In this document: positions 34,320 through 45,713 of the stretch, one piece after another
Numbering within the stretch: position 1 is the first letter of the stretch
Layout of the letters: each line of letters opens with the position of its first letter
Origin: Vreelandella alkaliphila
GTDB lineage: Bacteria; Pseudomonadota; Gammaproteobacteria; Pseudomonadales; Halomonadaceae
Assembly (NCBI RefSeq): GCF_016107625.1
Contig: NZ_JABASV010000004.1
Location: 248,001 to 312,000 of the forward strand
Length of the DNA: 64,000 bases
Direction: 5' to 3'
Made by a program: the position numbers and the translations under genes
The notes under the pieces: generated by a model
The model's input: the letters and a program-made list of their open reading frames with translations, nothing else
What the model was told of the DNA's origin: nothing
Database searches by the model: none

Positions 34320-35210
34320 TCAGCGCGTCTTGCTGCGCAATGCCTCGAAGCCAATGATGACATCCAACAGCTCAGTGGTGATGTCATCCTGACGAACCGA
34401 CCTCAGTTGCCCTTTGACCTCGTCCAGCCGGTCGTCTACCGATTGTTCTGCCTGCTGCATCAGAGCAAGCCGTGCGGCATTTTCGGTGACCATGGCCTCC
34501 GCCGAGGCGCGAAAGACACTGGCGAAGATATGGCTGCGCAACAAGGCGGCAAACAGCTCAGGTGGCGGCATTGAATAGTCGGGCAGGGAGCGGGATTCCC
34601 AGGGTCGATCGGCGAGCTCCGCCAGGAACGCCTGCCCCAGGGGTAGCAGCGGTACCAGCACCGGCTCGTGCTGTCCGCGACCAGCTCGTTGGGTAAAGGC
34701 CAGCGTGACTTTCCGGTTGTGAGGCTCGCCGTGCCCGATGTCATCCAGTCGGGTTACGATGCTGCTCGCCAGGCGTCCGATGCCATCCGCCGAGGCCGGT
34801 GGCAAAAAAACACTTTCGGGACTGAGCCCCTGCCCCGCCAGGGCATCATTCATCTGGGCGCCAACACACAATATCCGAACACCCAAGGTTGCTGCTTTTA
34901 GCGGCGCGATTTCGGTCTGAACCTTTTCGGCAAGTACCTCGTTGTAGTTACCGCACAGACCATGGTCGGAACCGAACACCACCACGATGGTGTCGACAGG
35001 TTCCGCTTGTGGCAAGGCGATGGAGCCGGTTCTGGCGACAAAGGCTCTGAGCCCACTTCGCACCGTCCGATGATAGGCCTCGATAGATCTGGCGGCACGC
35101 TCATAGGGCATGGCATTGATGGCGGAGATGGTCTTCATGGTGTGAACGATCCCGCGAATGCTGGTGAGCGTCTCATCACGGCGGGTCAGGGCTTCAAGTG
35201 TCTGCGTCAC
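34320..35210 (-). CDS. atpG: N-ATPase gamma subunit
   Basis: Central rotor shaft of the F1 part. About 296 residues with the N- and C-terminal coiled-coil helices ([61 protein letters not shown], in pieces) and the [13 protein letters not shown] segment. The divergence from housekeeping gamma is typical of N-ATPases. GGAG lies 7 bases before GTG 35210; a GTG at 35228 is further upstream. The gene overlaps atpA by 17 bases and is last in the atpDCQRBEFAG order. Confidence 0.9.
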   Translation of the reverse strand: MTQTLEALTRRDETLTSIRGIVHTMKTISAINAMPYERAARSIEAYHRTVRSGLRAFVARTGSIALPQAEPVDTIVVVFGSDHGLCGNYNEVLAEKVQTEIAPLKAATLGVRILCVGAQMNDALAGQGLSPESVFLPPASADGIGRLASSIVTRLDDIGHGEPHNRKVTLAFTQRAGRGQHEPVLVPLLPLGQAFLAELADRPWESRSLPDYSMPPPELFAALLRSHIFASVFRASAEAMVTENAARLALMQQAEQSVDDRLDEVKGQLRSVRQDDITTELLDVIIGFEALRSKTR

Positions 35211-36726
35211 GGCCGTGCTCCGGTACACTCAGGGCGGCACGTGCCACCTTCAACAGAGAAGCGCGGTCATCCTCATCCAGAGGCAGGTTATCGGCGATTC
35301 GCGTTGCGATCCTTGTCAAGGTGTCCCCCACCGACGCCCTGACGCTTTCCATAGCAGCTACCACCTCGGCTTCCGACAGCCCGTCGAACATGCCGTCCAT
35401 CGCTGCTAGCAACACCATTAGCTGCTCCACCGCCGGTATCGGGTCCCGCTCAGGCTGACGCAAAGCCGCCCGAACCGCAGCACCTCGGACCAGACGCGCC
35501 CGGGTGGCGTCATCCAGCCGGGTGCCAAAGCGGGCAAAGTCTTCCAACTCCTCGAACTGGGAGAGGGTGACGCGTAAGTTACCGGCAACTTCCCGAAACG
35601 CACGGTGCTGCGCCTTGCCGCCTACCCGCGAAACTGACACTCCGAGATCGACTGCCGGGAACTGGTTTTTGCGCACCAGCCGCGGTGACAGATAGATCTG
35701 GCCGTCGGTGATTGAGATGAGGTTGGTCGGGATATAGGCCGACAGGTTTTCCGCCTGGGTTTCCACCACGGGCAAGGCGGTAATGGAACCTCCTCCGGCC
35801 TCCGGGGTGAACTGTCCGGCGCGTTCGAGCAGCCGGGCATGCACATAGAAGATGTCTCCCGGAAATGCCTCGCGTCCCGGCGGGCGCCGCAGCAGCAGCG
35901 AGAGTTCACGGTAGGACCGTGCATGGTGCGTGAGGTCATCGAAGACGACCAATACATCCTGGGCTTGATCGGCGAAGTACTCCGCCATCGTCATCGCCGC
36001 ATAAGGGGCGATGTAAGCAAGGCCTGGCGCGCTCTCATCACCGGCAACTACCACGATCGTCTTCGCCATCTGTCCGCTCGCCCTCAACGTTTCGATGACT
36101 CTGGCGACCGCATCCCCACGCTGGCCGATGGCGCAATAGATACTCAGGACCTCTGAACGGGCCTGATTAAGGATGGTATCCACGGCAATAGACGTCTTGC
36201 CTGTCTGCCGATCACCGATGATCAATTCTCGCTGCCCTAGACCAACAGGCACCGCAGCATCGATCGCCTTGAGACCGGTCGCCAGGGGGCGGCTAACAGC
36301 AGCGCGGCTGAGAATATCGGGTGCCCGGGCTTCCACTGGTCGTTCGGCCACGGCGGTCACCTTGCCCTTGCCATCCAGGGGCTGGCCCGTGGCATCGACA
36401 ACACGTCCCATTAGTCCCGGCCCCACCGGCACACTGATTACCTTGCGGGTACGCCAGACATCCTCTCCGGCCCTCACCTGCTCGGAAGGGCCTAACAAAA
36501 CGACCCCTAACCGATCCGGCTCAAGATCCAGCACCACGCCGCGAACCCCAGAGGCAAACACCAGCAGCTCATCCGCCAAGGCACGCCCCAACCCGGCTAC
36601 CACCGCAATGCCATCTCCCACTGCAGCCACCGTGCCTACTTCGTCCAGTACCGGCGAGGGTGCCGAGCTGGCCAGCAGAAGGTCGATAAACCCCTGTACG
36701 CCAGGCAGCCGCGATTCATCCGCCAT
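35194..36726 (-). CDS. atpA: N-ATPase alpha subunit
   Basis: Non-catalytic nucleotide-binding F1 subunit, about 510 residues. The P-loop [17 protein letters not shown] and the [25 protein letters not shown] region (in pieces) are conserved. ATG 36726 was chosen; a longer frame to 36753 overlaps atpF more. It overlaps the 3' end of atpF by 11 bases. Together with atpD it forms the hexameric ATPase head. Confidence 0.93.
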   Translation of the reverse strand: MADESRLPGVQGFIDLLLASSAPSPVLDEVGTVAAVGDGIAVVAGLGRALADELLVFASGVRGVVLDLEPDRLGVVLLGPSEQVRAGEDVWRTRKVISVPVGPGLMGRVVDATGQPLDGKGKVTAVAERPVEARAPDILSRAAVSRPLATGLKAIDAAVPVGLGQRELIIGDRQTGKTSIAVDTILNQARSEVLSIYCAIGQRGDAVARVIETLRASGQMAKTIVVVAGDESAPGLAYIAPYAAMTMAEYFADQAQDVLVVFDDLTHHARSYRELSLLLRRPPGREAFPGDIFYVHARLLERAGQFTPEAGGGSITALPVVETQAENLSAYIPTNLISITDGQIYLSPRLVRKNQFPAVDLGVSVSRVGGKAQHRAFREVAGNLRVTLSQFEELEDFARFGTRLDDATRARLVRGAAVRAALRQPERDPIPAVEQLMVLLAAMDGMFDGLSEAEVVAAMESVRASVGDTLTRIATRIADNLPLDEDDRASLLKVARAALSVPEHGRDADT

Positions 36727-37489
36727 AATTGTGCACCCTGCTCGACTCGCCACTTGCTAGGCGCTCTTCCAGCAGACCCACCAGCTCGTCGGTATAGCTG
36801 TCCACCGTCCAGTCGAGCTGGATGCTGCCGATTCGCAGGACCATCCCAGGGGACTGACTATCATCTGTGGCAAAGCGTAAGGAAAGCCCGGGCACTAGCC
36901 CCTGGAGAGCGGCTTCCACCTCTTGCCGTGCGTCCTCCGGCAGCGGTGCATGAGTGGTGACAACTGCGCCTTGGGCATTGCTAGCCGCGGCGGCCAACTC
37001 CTCCGACAGCGGCGGCGCCAGCTGGCTAATGACGTGCAGGGCAATGCGCGCCTCCAGACGTTCGTCGGCCAAATCGCGCAGCGCCCGGCTAGCCAGTTGG
37101 TAAAGCGTTTCGGCACTCGCCTTGTACAACTCCGTCGTGAAGCGTTTCTGCTCACGCGCCAGGTGCGCCTGCAAATCCAGCCGTTCCTGCTCCAGTGTCT
37201 CCCGGGCCTCAACCAACAGGGCGTTCCGCTTTTGTTCGGCTTCCTGGCGAACCTGTGCCTCCAGAGCGGTTTGATCGGCCAGTAGCTGCTGTTTCTGTGT
37301 TACGAAGTCCACCTCAGCAGCTTCCGCCTTCTGCTGGGCGCGTGCCGCCTCCCCCATCTGCTCCGCGATCTCGGCCTCGCGGGAATCGATGCCATTCAAA
37401 ATAGGCTTGTAAAGAAAACGTTTGAGCAGCCAGACCAGCACCAGAAAATTGGCGATCTGAGCGAGAACCGTAACCCAGTCAATCGACAT
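36716..37489 (-). CDS. atpF: N-ATPase b subunit, long form with delta-like C-terminal part
   Basis: 257 residues, much longer than the usual 156-residue b. An N-terminal membrane anchor ([25 protein letters not shown]) is followed by a long charged coiled coil (about 35-135) and a C-terminal globular part (about 145-250). N-ATPase operons lack a separate delta gene, and the extended b is thought to replace it. No atpH was found here, in agreement. It starts 3 bases after the atpE stop. Confidence 0.9.
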   Translation of the reverse strand: MSIDWVTVLAQIANFLVLVWLLKRFLYKPILNGIDSREAEIAEQMGEAARAQQKAEAAEVDFVTQKQQLLADQTALEAQVRQEAEQKRNALLVEARETLEQERLDLQAHLAREQKRFTTELYKASAETLYQLASRALRDLADERLEARIALHVISQLAPPLSEELAAAASNAQGAVVTTHAPLPEDARQEVEAALQGLVPGLSLRFATDDSQSPGMVLRIGSIQLDWTVDSYTDELVGLLEERLASGESSRVHNYGG

Positions 37490-37492
37490 GGC

Positions 37493-37780
37493 CTAGCCTG
37501 CTGTCGTTTGGGTGGCTTGCATAAACTGATCCAGGAACGGGTTGGCGAACAGCACGATCATCGCCACCACAAAACAGTAGATCGCGGTAGATTCGATCAT
37601 TGCTAGGCTCACGAACAGGGTTCTCGACAGCATGGAGGCCGAGTCCGGCTGCTGAGCGATGGCGTTAAGAGCGGCCGCTGCGGCGCGGCCTTCACCCAGC
37701 GCCGGGCCAAGGGCGCCGAACGACACTGTCAGTCCCGCAGTGAAGATGGAAATGGCCGCAATAAAGGCTGCATCTGTAAT
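37493..37780 (-). CDS. atpE: N-ATPase c subunit with complete Na+-binding motif
   Basis: Membrane rotor ring subunit, 95 residues in two hairpin helices. Helix 1 carries Glu30 (PALGEGR); helix 2 carries E63-S64-T65-A-I-Y68, the ESTxxY set of Na+ ligands. The protein as read from 37780 begins ITDAAFIAAISIFTAGLTVSFG; the first codon is ATT, preceded by AGGAGG at ideal spacing. No ATG, GTG or TTG in this frame lies before GTG 37726, which would remove most of helix 1. The gene overlaps the atpB 3' end by 52 bases. Confidence 0.85.
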   Translation of the reverse strand: MTDAAFIAAISIFTAGLTVSFGALGPALGEGRAAAAALNAIAQQPDSASMLSRTLFVSLAMIESTAIYCFVVAMIVLFANPFLDQFMQATQTTAG

Positions 37781-38472
37781 TGATCTTCCTCCTTGTTTTC
37801 CGGTTTCTTAACAATGGCCGTTGCCGACGAGATATAGACGGTCGCCAGGATGGCGAAGATGTAAGCCTGGATTAGACCGGTCAGCAGGCCCAGTACGTCC
37901 ATCACCACGGGAAAGAAGAACGGCGCCACGCCGAGCAGTATGCCGGCGATGACCGCGCCGCTCATCACGTTGCCGTAGAGGCGGATAGCCAGCGAAATAC
38001 CCCGAGAGAACTCACTGATGATGTTGAAGGGCAGCATGATGACCGATGGTTGGATGTAGGTTCTCAGGTAACCGCGAATGCCCTGTTGGGTGATGCCAAA
38101 CAGCGGGACGGCAATCAACACCGCCAAGGCCAGAGCGGCGGTAGTGGAGAGCGAAGCCGTAGGCGGCGTGAAGCCAGGCACGACGAGTAGCAGATTTGAT
38201 AATGCAATGAACAGAAACAGCGTTCCCGAAAAGTACAGGACATGGCGAGACGACTGCGGCGAGATTTCCTCGATCTGCCTCTGGATCCCGGTGACGATCA
38301 CTTCCAGGGTGGTTCGCCAGCGATTCGGCGGTACATCCGGCCGTAGTCTCCGGGTCACGAGGATCGAAGCGCCGGTCAGCAAGGCCATGAGAATCCACGT
38401 GTTGACGACGGTTTCATTAATACAGAGGCCCCAGAGAGTGAAGACCGTCGTTTCGTCGGGTGTCAGTTGCAT
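37729..38472 (-). CDS. atpB: N-ATPase a subunit
   Basis: Membrane stator subunit forming the ion half-channels, 247 residues. The essential Arg lies in SLAIRLYGNVMSG; the segment LLTGLIQAYIFAILATVYIS marks the last helices. AGGAGG lies 4 bases before ATG 38472. The C-terminal tail (DQLQMQPLLRPFPSSLRD) is translated from sequence that is also the first 17 codons of atpE, an unusual overlap that suggests the original stop was lost or that the tail is unselected. Confidence 0.9.
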   Translation of the reverse strand: MQLTPDETTVFTLWGLCINETVVNTWILMALLTGASILVTRRLRPDVPPNRWRTTLEVIVTGIQRQIEEISPQSSRHVLYFSGTLFLFIALSNLLLVVPGFTPPTASLSTTAALALAVLIAVPLFGITQQGIRGYLRTYIQPSVIMLPFNIISEFSRGISLAIRLYGNVMSGAVIAGILLGVAPFFFPVVMDVLGLLTGLIQAYIFAILATVYISSATAIVKKPENKEEDQLQMQPLLRPFPSSLRD

Positions 38473-38765
38473 TTGGCCTCCTTCACCCGGGGTAACCGGG
38501 CCATTAGGGTGGCGGTGAAACGCACGATGAAGAAGGCCAACACATAACCAGCGAACGCCCAGCCCAGGGTTCCTCCATCGGTCACCAGCCACCCTGCCAA
38601 CAGCAGCAGGCCAATCCGTAGCGCGGCGCTAGGCAGCAGGAAAGAGAGGGGCCGTGTCAGGCGCAGCGCCAGACGTACACTCAGTGCCAAGCCCAAGAAA
38701 TACAGGATACTGACGGTAACACCGGTGCCAAAGCCGATGATCACAGCATGCCAATCAATCATCAT
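38463..38765 (-). CDS. atpR: N-ATPase accessory membrane protein AtpR
   Basis: A 100-residue protein with three hydrophobic segments (AVIIGFGTGVTVSILYFLGLAL; FLLPSAALRIGLLLLAGWLV; WAFAGYVLAFFIVRFTATLMA, in pieces) and polar residues within the membrane. AtpR occurs only in N-ATPase operons and has been proposed to help c-ring assembly or ion handling. ATGATGATTGA at the atpQ/atpR junction shows coupling; the 3' end overlaps atpB by 10 bases. Confidence 0.85.
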   Translation of the reverse strand: MMIDWHAVIIGFGTGVTVSILYFLGLALSVRLALRLTRPLSFLLPSAALRIGLLLLAGWLVTDGGTLGWAFAGYVLAFFIVRFTATLMARLPRVKEAKCN

Positions 38766-39050
38766 GACGGTCACTCCCGCTTTCCTTGCTGACCCAGGCC
38801 CAGGCAATGAAGCCGCCGAGGGCTACGCCCCCCAGAATCAAGGCAATGGTCCACTGAAAATCCTGCGGCATGTTGCGATCAAGCCACAGGCCAAAAAAGG
38901 CGCCTGCCACGGTGGGTACCGCGATCGACCAGCCGATCATGCCGAATACACCCAGGCCCCGCAGGGGACTCGTACCGGGCTCCTCCCGTGCCTTTCTCAG
39001 ACGTCTCGCACGACGGCCGATGTCATCCACCGGAGATTTTCGCGGCTTGG

Positions 39051-39054
<4 letters not shown>
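38755..39054 (-). CDS. atpQ: N-ATPase accessory protein AtpQ (AtpI/AtpZ-like)
   Basis: A 99-residue protein: basic N-terminus (RRARRLRKAREE) and two membrane helices (GVFGMIGWSIAVPTVAGAFFGLWL; WTIALILGGVALGGFIAWAWV). It resembles AtpI/AtpZ, which assist c-ring assembly and Mg/Ca handling. ATGA overlap with atpC. The gene order C-Q-R-B is diagnostic for the N-ATPase. Confidence 0.85.
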
Positions 39055-40870
<1,816 letters not shown>

Positions 40871-41782
40871 CTATGCATCGGTAGACACCCGCGTGCCTGC
40901 CGATCCGTCAAGAATGGCAATGGCATCCTGCAGCCGGCCAATGCCGCTGAGCCCCCCCGCTTCAGCAAATTCACAGGCGGCACGCAGTTTGGGGCCCATG
41001 GAGCCAGCAGGTAATTCCAATGCTCGCGCCTCAGCCACCGTCAATGCGGAAACCGGTGTCGCCTGATCGGTGCCAAAGTCTCGGTAGACCGCATCCACAT
41101 CGGTCAACAGGAGCAACGCATCCGCCCCCAGTTTTCTGGCCAACAATGCGCTGGCGGCATCCTTATCGATGACCGCTTCAACGCCCATCAGGCTGCCGTC
41201 CTCCTGCCGCAGCACCGGTATTCCGCCACCGCCGGTGCAGACCACGACCACGCCCTGCTCCAGCAATAGCTGCAGCACGCGCAGATCGGGTATTTCGAGG
41301 GGTTTGGGAGAGGGCACCACACGCCGCCACTTGTCACCGTCCGGCGCAATACTCCAGCTCGCACCAGCCGCCCGGCTCTCAGCTTCCTCGCGCTCATAGA
41401 CAGGTCCGACAAACTTGGTCGGTTTGGCAAAAGCCGGATCTTTCGGGTCTACCACCACTTGCGTCAGCAGCGTCGCGACGGGCCGGTCATGCGCCAGTGC
41501 ATTCTCCAGTTCCTGTTCGATCATATAGCCGATCATACCTTCGGTTTCCGCGCCCAGAACATCCAGCGGGTAGGCTTCATCCGGCTTGTAGGACGCGCCC
41601 TGCAACGCCAGCAACCCCACTTGCGGCCCATTGCCATGGGTAATCACCAGGTCGTGTCCGGCTCGAACGATATCCGCCAGCGACAGTGCCGCCGTTTTCA
41701 CATTGTTGCGCTGAACCACCGCAGTCAGCGGCTCGCTGCGTTTCAGAAGAGCGTTACCGCCCAAAGCTGCGACCACCAACAT
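40871..41782 (-). CDS. arcC: Carbamate kinase
   Basis: Third enzyme of the arginine deiminase pathway: carbamoyl phosphate + ADP to ATP + CO2 + NH3. About 303 residues; [42 protein letters not shown] and [12 protein letters not shown] are kinase-family motifs. A longer frame to 41872 lies within arcB; ATG 41782 follows the arcB stop by one base. Its ATP product could feed the N-ATPase encoded directly downstream. Confidence 0.95.
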   Translation of the reverse strand: MLVVAALGGNALLKRSEPLTAVVQRNNVKTAALSLADIVRAGHDLVITHGNGPQVGLLALQGASYKPDEAYPLDVLGAETEGMIGYMIEQELENALAHDRPVATLLTQVVVDPKDPAFAKPTKFVGPVYEREEAESRAAGASWSIAPDGDKWRRVVPSPKPLEIPDLRVLQLLLEQGVVVVCTGGGGIPVLRQEDGSLMGVEAVIDKDAASALLARKLGADALLLLTDVDAVYRDFGTDQATPVSALTVAEARALELPAGSMGPKLRAACEFAEAGGLSGIGRLQDAIAILDGSAGTRVSTDA

Positions 41783-41783
41783 G

Positions 41784-42785
41784 TCAGTCTCCCAGGGTCG
41801 CCACGAGGACGGCTTTGATGGTATGCATCCGGTTCTCGGCCTGATCAAAAACAATGGAGGCCGGACTTTCAAATACTTCGTCAGTCACCTCCATGGCATC
41901 AATGCCATGAGCCTCCTGAATCTCTTTGCCAACCACTGTTTCGGTGTTGTGGAAAGCTGGCAAACAGTGCATGAACCGCACCCGGGGATTGCCGGTTTTC
42001 GCCATCAGGGCCGCGTTGACTTGGTAAGGCATCAGCAGCTTGATGCGTTCGGCCCACTTTTCTTGTGGTTCACCCATCGAGACCCAGACATCGGTATAAA
42101 CAAAGTCGACACCGGCAACGGCGGCGTCAATATCATCGGTGATGGTGATGCGAGCTCCAGTTTCCGCCGCCAGCGCCTTTGCCTCGTCTTGCACCGCCTG
42201 TTTCGGCCAACAGGCCTGAGGCGCGCACAGCCGCACGTCCATACCCATTTTGGCGCCGCCGATCAGCAAGCTATCGCCCATGTTGTTGGCGGCATCGCCG
42301 ATAAACACAAAGGCTACCTCGCGCAACGGTTTTTCCACCTGCTCCTGCATGGTTAGTAAATCTGCCAAAATCTGGGTCGGATGGAACTCGTTGGTCAGAC
42401 CGTTGTAGATCGGCACACCAGCATACTGGGCCAGCTCCTCCACAACCGACTGCCCGAAACCTCGATACTCAATGGCATCGTAGACCCGTCCAAGCACCCG
42501 CGCGGTGTCTTTCACCGATTCTTTGTGGCCTATGTGGGTGCCAGTGGGCCCCAGATAAGTCACTCGCGCACCCTGGTCATAGGCGGCCACCTCGAACCCG
42601 ACCCGGGTTCGCGTGGAATTCTTCTCGAAGATCAGCGCGATGTCCTTGCCCTGCAGTCTTGGCACCTCCGTGCCGGCGTACTTGGCGGTTTTAAGATCAG
42701 CGGACAACTTCAGCAGAAAACTGATTTCGCGCGGCGTAAAATCCCGCAGCGTCAGAAAATGTCGGTTCTTGAGATTAAACGCCAT
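41784..42785 (-). CDS. arcB: Ornithine carbamoyltransferase, catabolic
   Basis: Phosphorolysis of citrulline to ornithine and carbamoyl phosphate. 333 residues with the carbamoyl-phosphate motif STRTRVGFE, the [11 protein letters not shown] segment and the HCLPAFHN motif. AAGGAGAAG precedes the ATG. It lies between arcA and arcC, which indicates the catabolic direction. Confidence 0.95.
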   Translation of the reverse strand: MAFNLKNRHFLTLRDFTPREISFLLKLSADLKTAKYAGTEVPRLQGKDIALIFEKNSTRTRVGFEVAAYDQGARVTYLGPTGTHIGHKESVKDTARVLGRVYDAIEYRGFGQSVVEELAQYAGVPIYNGLTNEFHPTQILADLLTMQEQVEKPLREVAFVFIGDAANNMGDSLLIGGAKMGMDVRLCAPQACWPKQAVQDEAKALAAETGARITITDDIDAAVAGVDFVYTDVWVSMGEPQEKWAERIKLLMPYQVNAALMAKTGNPRVRFMHCLPAFHNTETVVGKEIQEAHGIDAMEVTDEVFESPASIVFDQAENRMHTIKAVLVATLGD

Positions 42786-42803
42786 GTATCTTCTCCTTAG
42801 CTG

Positions 42804-44033
42804 TCAAACAGCATCCCTGATGGTTGGGCAACTCATGCAGCGCCCTCCGCCTCGACCTCGGCCCAGCTCGGCGCCGGGTATGGCCAGAACTTCTATGCCC
42901 GCTGCTTCAAGCGCAGCATTGGTATCGTCGTTGCGGTCATAACCCACCACCACCCCGGGGCTCAGTGCCAGTACGTTGTTACCGTCGTTCCACTGTTCGC
43001 GCTCGCGCTCTTCCGGGCTATCCCCCCCCGTGGGCACAACCTCCAGCGCCGGGAACCCGAGAATCTCAGCCACCACCTCAAACAGATGTCGGCGATCCTG
43101 CTTAAAGGCCAATGTTTTGCCACCCTCGCCGGGCCTCAGGTCATAGCAGACCACGGCATCCGCCACCTCCTTGAAGGCCGTCACTACGTTGCCACCACAG
43201 AAGGTGAATACCGTATCCAGGTGCATGGCTGAGCGGGATTTGGGCAGTTGGCAGGCAATCACCCGATCGACCATGCCGCCATCGAACAGAGCCTTTGACA
43301 GCTGACCAATGGCCTGGGGCGAAGATCGCTCACCCATGCCCACCAGCACCGTGCGATTACCTAGTGGCATGATATCCCCGCCTTCCAGGGTGGCTAGGCC
43401 ATGGTCTTGCAACGGATCCCCCCAATGCACCGTCACCTTGCCGGCAAATTTCGGGTGAAATTTATAAATAGCGGTCATCAGAAGGGTTTCTGGCTGGCGG
43501 GCAGCCCAGTGCATCGGGTTCAGTGTTACCCCGCCATAAACCCAGGCACTGTTATCCCGGGTAAACAGGAAATTCGGCAGCGGAGGCAATACAAATCCGA
43601 ATGGTCCGAGATGGTTACCAAACAGCCCCGCCGAATCAAAAGGCAGATCCGTTACCTCAAGACCTCCGATCAGAAACTTCGCCAACTCACCACCGGGCAG
43701 CTCGTCCATCCAGGCCCGCAGATCCGACACCATGCCAACGCCGATATGATTCCAGTTAATCCGATGATCCAGAATCCAGCCCCGTCCTTCAGGAATCTCC
43801 AGCGTTTGTGCCAGTAGCTCATTGACATCCAGTACCTCAGTCCCCCTGCTGCGCATCAGATTGGCAAACACATCGTGATCCTTTTGCGCCTGCTTAACCC
43901 AGAACACATCATCAAACAGCAGGGCGTCGCAGTTTGACGGCGTTAGCCGCCGATGGGCCAGCCCGGGCCGACAGACAATCACCTGGCGCAGAGTTCCGGT
44001 TTCAGAGTGCACTCCAAGAGTTTGTTCCGACAT
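42804..44033 (-). CDS. arcA: Arginine deiminase
   Basis: Arginine to citrulline and ammonia, in the cytoplasm. 409 residues; catalytic Cys399 in GGGRCMSCP, plus the [18 protein letters not shown] and MHLDTVFTF segments that carry Asp, Glu and His of the active site. AAGGAATTTTGTC precedes the ATG. Second gene of the array after the YfcC-type carrier. Confidence 0.96.
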   Translation of the reverse strand: MSEQTLGVHSETGTLRQVIVCRPGLAHRRLTPSNCDALLFDDVFWVKQAQKDHDVFANLMRSRGTEVLDVNELLAQTLEIPEGRGWILDHRINWNHIGVGMVSDLRAWMDELPGGELAKFLIGGLEVTDLPFDSAGLFGNHLGPFGFVLPPLPNFLFTRDNSAWVYGGVTLNPMHWAARQPETLLMTAIYKFHPKFAGKVTVHWGDPLQDHGLATLEGGDIMPLGNRTVLVGMGERSSPQAIGQLSKALFDGGMVDRVIACQLPKSRSAMHLDTVFTFCGGNVVTAFKEVADAVVCYDLRPGEGGKTLAFKQDRRHLFEVVAEILGFPALEVVPTGGDSPEEREREQWNDGNNVLALSPGVVVGYDRNDDTNAALEAAGIEVLAIPGAELGRGRGGGRCMSCPTIRDAV

Positions 44034-44069
44034 GACAAAATTCCTTTTAACCAGTGTTCAAAACAGTGT

Positions 44070-45518
44070 TTAAAACAGTGTCCCGATGCTGATAATCACG
44101 CTGATAAACACGGTCAGAATAAGCAGCAAAGGCCAGATAAAGGCGAGCCAGCGATCGTAGGACACCCGCCCGATGGCAAGTCCGCCAACCACCACCGCAA
44201 AGGTGGGGTTGATTAGATTGACCAGCCCGTTGGCAGCCTGGAAAGCCGTCACTACCAGATCGCGCCCCACATTGGCGAAATCCGCCAGCGGTGCCAGAAT
44301 CGGCATGGATAGGACGGCCAGCCCGGAGGAAGACGGCACGAAGAAACTCATGCCGACCTCAATCCAGAACATGAGGTTGATAAACGCCAGCTCCGGCAGA
44401 CCACCCAGCGAGGTTTCTGCGCTGTGCAGAATGGTATCGGCAATCATACCCTGCTCCATGATCACCACGATGCCACGGGCGAGGCCCACCACCAGTGCAA
44501 CTCCGAGTAAATCCCGAGCGCCATCGACGAAACTACCGGTCAATTTCTTTTCGCCCAGCCGGGCAATGAGGCCAATCACAATGGCAGCACCAAAGAACAG
44601 AGCTCCCATACGCGCCATCCACCAGCCCTGGGAGGAGACGCCCCAAATCATGATGACAAAAGTCAGTCCGAAGATAATCAGCGCAATGATCTGAGTCCGG
44701 GTCAGGCTTGCGCTATGGCTCTCTTCATCGTGCCCTTGCAGAAACAGTTGACGGTGGGCGTCCCACTGCTTGGCCACCACCGAGCGTGAGGAGTCGGCTT
44801 TGACACGGTGGGCATAGCGCATGACATAACCGATGCAGATCAGCAGGCCACCAATCAGCAGGATAAAACGCAGCACGATACCATCGGTAAACGGTATGCC
44901 TGCGGCGTTAGCCGCGATAACGGTGGCAAAGGGATTGATGGTGGAGCCCAGTACGCCGATCCCGGCGCCGAGCAGAATAATGGCAACACCAGTAACAGTG
45001 TCGTATCCAGCCACCAGCATCACCGGTATCAGGATGGCGTAGAAGGCGAGTGTTTCCTCCGCCATACCATAAGTCGTTCCACCCAGGGCGAACAGTGTCA
45101 TCAAGATAGGGATTACCCAGATTTCGTGGCCCTGCAAATGTCTCATGGCACTGCGAATACCGGTATCGATGGCGCCGGTTGCGTTCATTACCCCCAGAAA
45201 GCCCCCCAGGAACAAAACGAACAGCGCCACATCAATGGCATTGGCCACGTAACTGTCCGGATCGTAGAACCCGGCGGTGGGAGCCAGCATAACCTCGACC
45301 GCGCCCTGGGGATTGGGGTCAACGGTTTGATAGGTGCCGGGCACGGCCACTTCGCGCCCGACCTCCTCATTCATGACACGATCATATTGTCCGGCCGGAA
45401 TAATCCAGGTCAAAGCAGCGACGACAATGATCAGGCCGAAGAGGATGGTATAGGCAGTCGGGAACCGCGAGGCGAGATCACTTTCCGATACAGGCGTTGA
45501 CTTATCATCCTTAGCCAT
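44070..45518 (-). CDS. YfcC-family carrier, probable arginine/ornithine exchanger of the ADI operon
   Basis: A 482-residue membrane protein with about 12 hydrophobic segments of the YfcC family (LTWIIPAGQYDR, GTTYGMAEETLAFYAI, FVPSSSGLAVLSMPI). It takes the place that ArcD has in other ADI operons, so arginine-ornithine exchange is the likely role; this is inferred from position. AAAGGAG precedes the ATG. First gene of the array, 155 bases after an Anr/FNR box. Confidence 0.85.
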   Translation of the reverse strand: MAKDDKSTPVSESDLASRFPTAYTILFGLIIVVAALTWIIPAGQYDRVMNEEVGREVAVPGTYQTVDPNPQGAVEVMLAPTAGFYDPDSYVANAIDVALFVLFLGGFLGVMNATGAIDTGIRSAMRHLQGHEIWVIPILMTLFALGGTTYGMAEETLAFYAILIPVMLVAGYDTVTGVAIILLGAGIGVLGSTINPFATVIAANAAGIPFTDGIVLRFILLIGGLLICIGYVMRYAHRVKADSSRSVVAKQWDAHRQLFLQGHDEESHSASLTRTQIIALIIFGLTFVIMIWGVSSQGWWMARMGALFFGAAIVIGLIARLGEKKLTGSFVDGARDLLGVALVVGLARGIVVIMEQGMIADTILHSAETSLGGLPELAFINLMFWIEVGMSFFVPSSSGLAVLSMPILAPLADFANVGRDLVVTAFQAANGLVNLINPTFAVVVGGLAIGRVSYDRWLAFIWPLLLILTVFISVIISIGTLF

Positions 45519-45713
45519 GGTGCGTCTCCTTTCGTCAACTTCACACTCAAAGCCTTTCTGAGCCTCTAAACAACTCGGCAGTCAGCGGCATTGCCCAGCT
45601 CAAATCTGCTTGAAAAAGATAGTTCACCGACCGCACTTGTACGAGGAGTTTCAATCAGCGCAGCACCGTTAGTTGATCGAGATCAATATCGGCGTATCAG
45701 TTGCCTCATCATT
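45519..45713. other. Control region of the arc-atp array
   Basis: The only sizeable gap upstream of the array. It contains the Anr/FNR box at 45673-45686 and no coding sequence. Confidence 0.7.
45673..45686 (-). promoter_or_regulatory. Perfect Anr/FNR box
   Basis: TTGATCGAGATCAA matches the full TTGAT-N4-ATCAA consensus. It lies about 155 bases before the start of the YfcC-type gene and is the expected oxygen-sensing activator site for an arginine deiminase operon, as in Pseudomonas aeruginosa. Confidence 0.85.
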
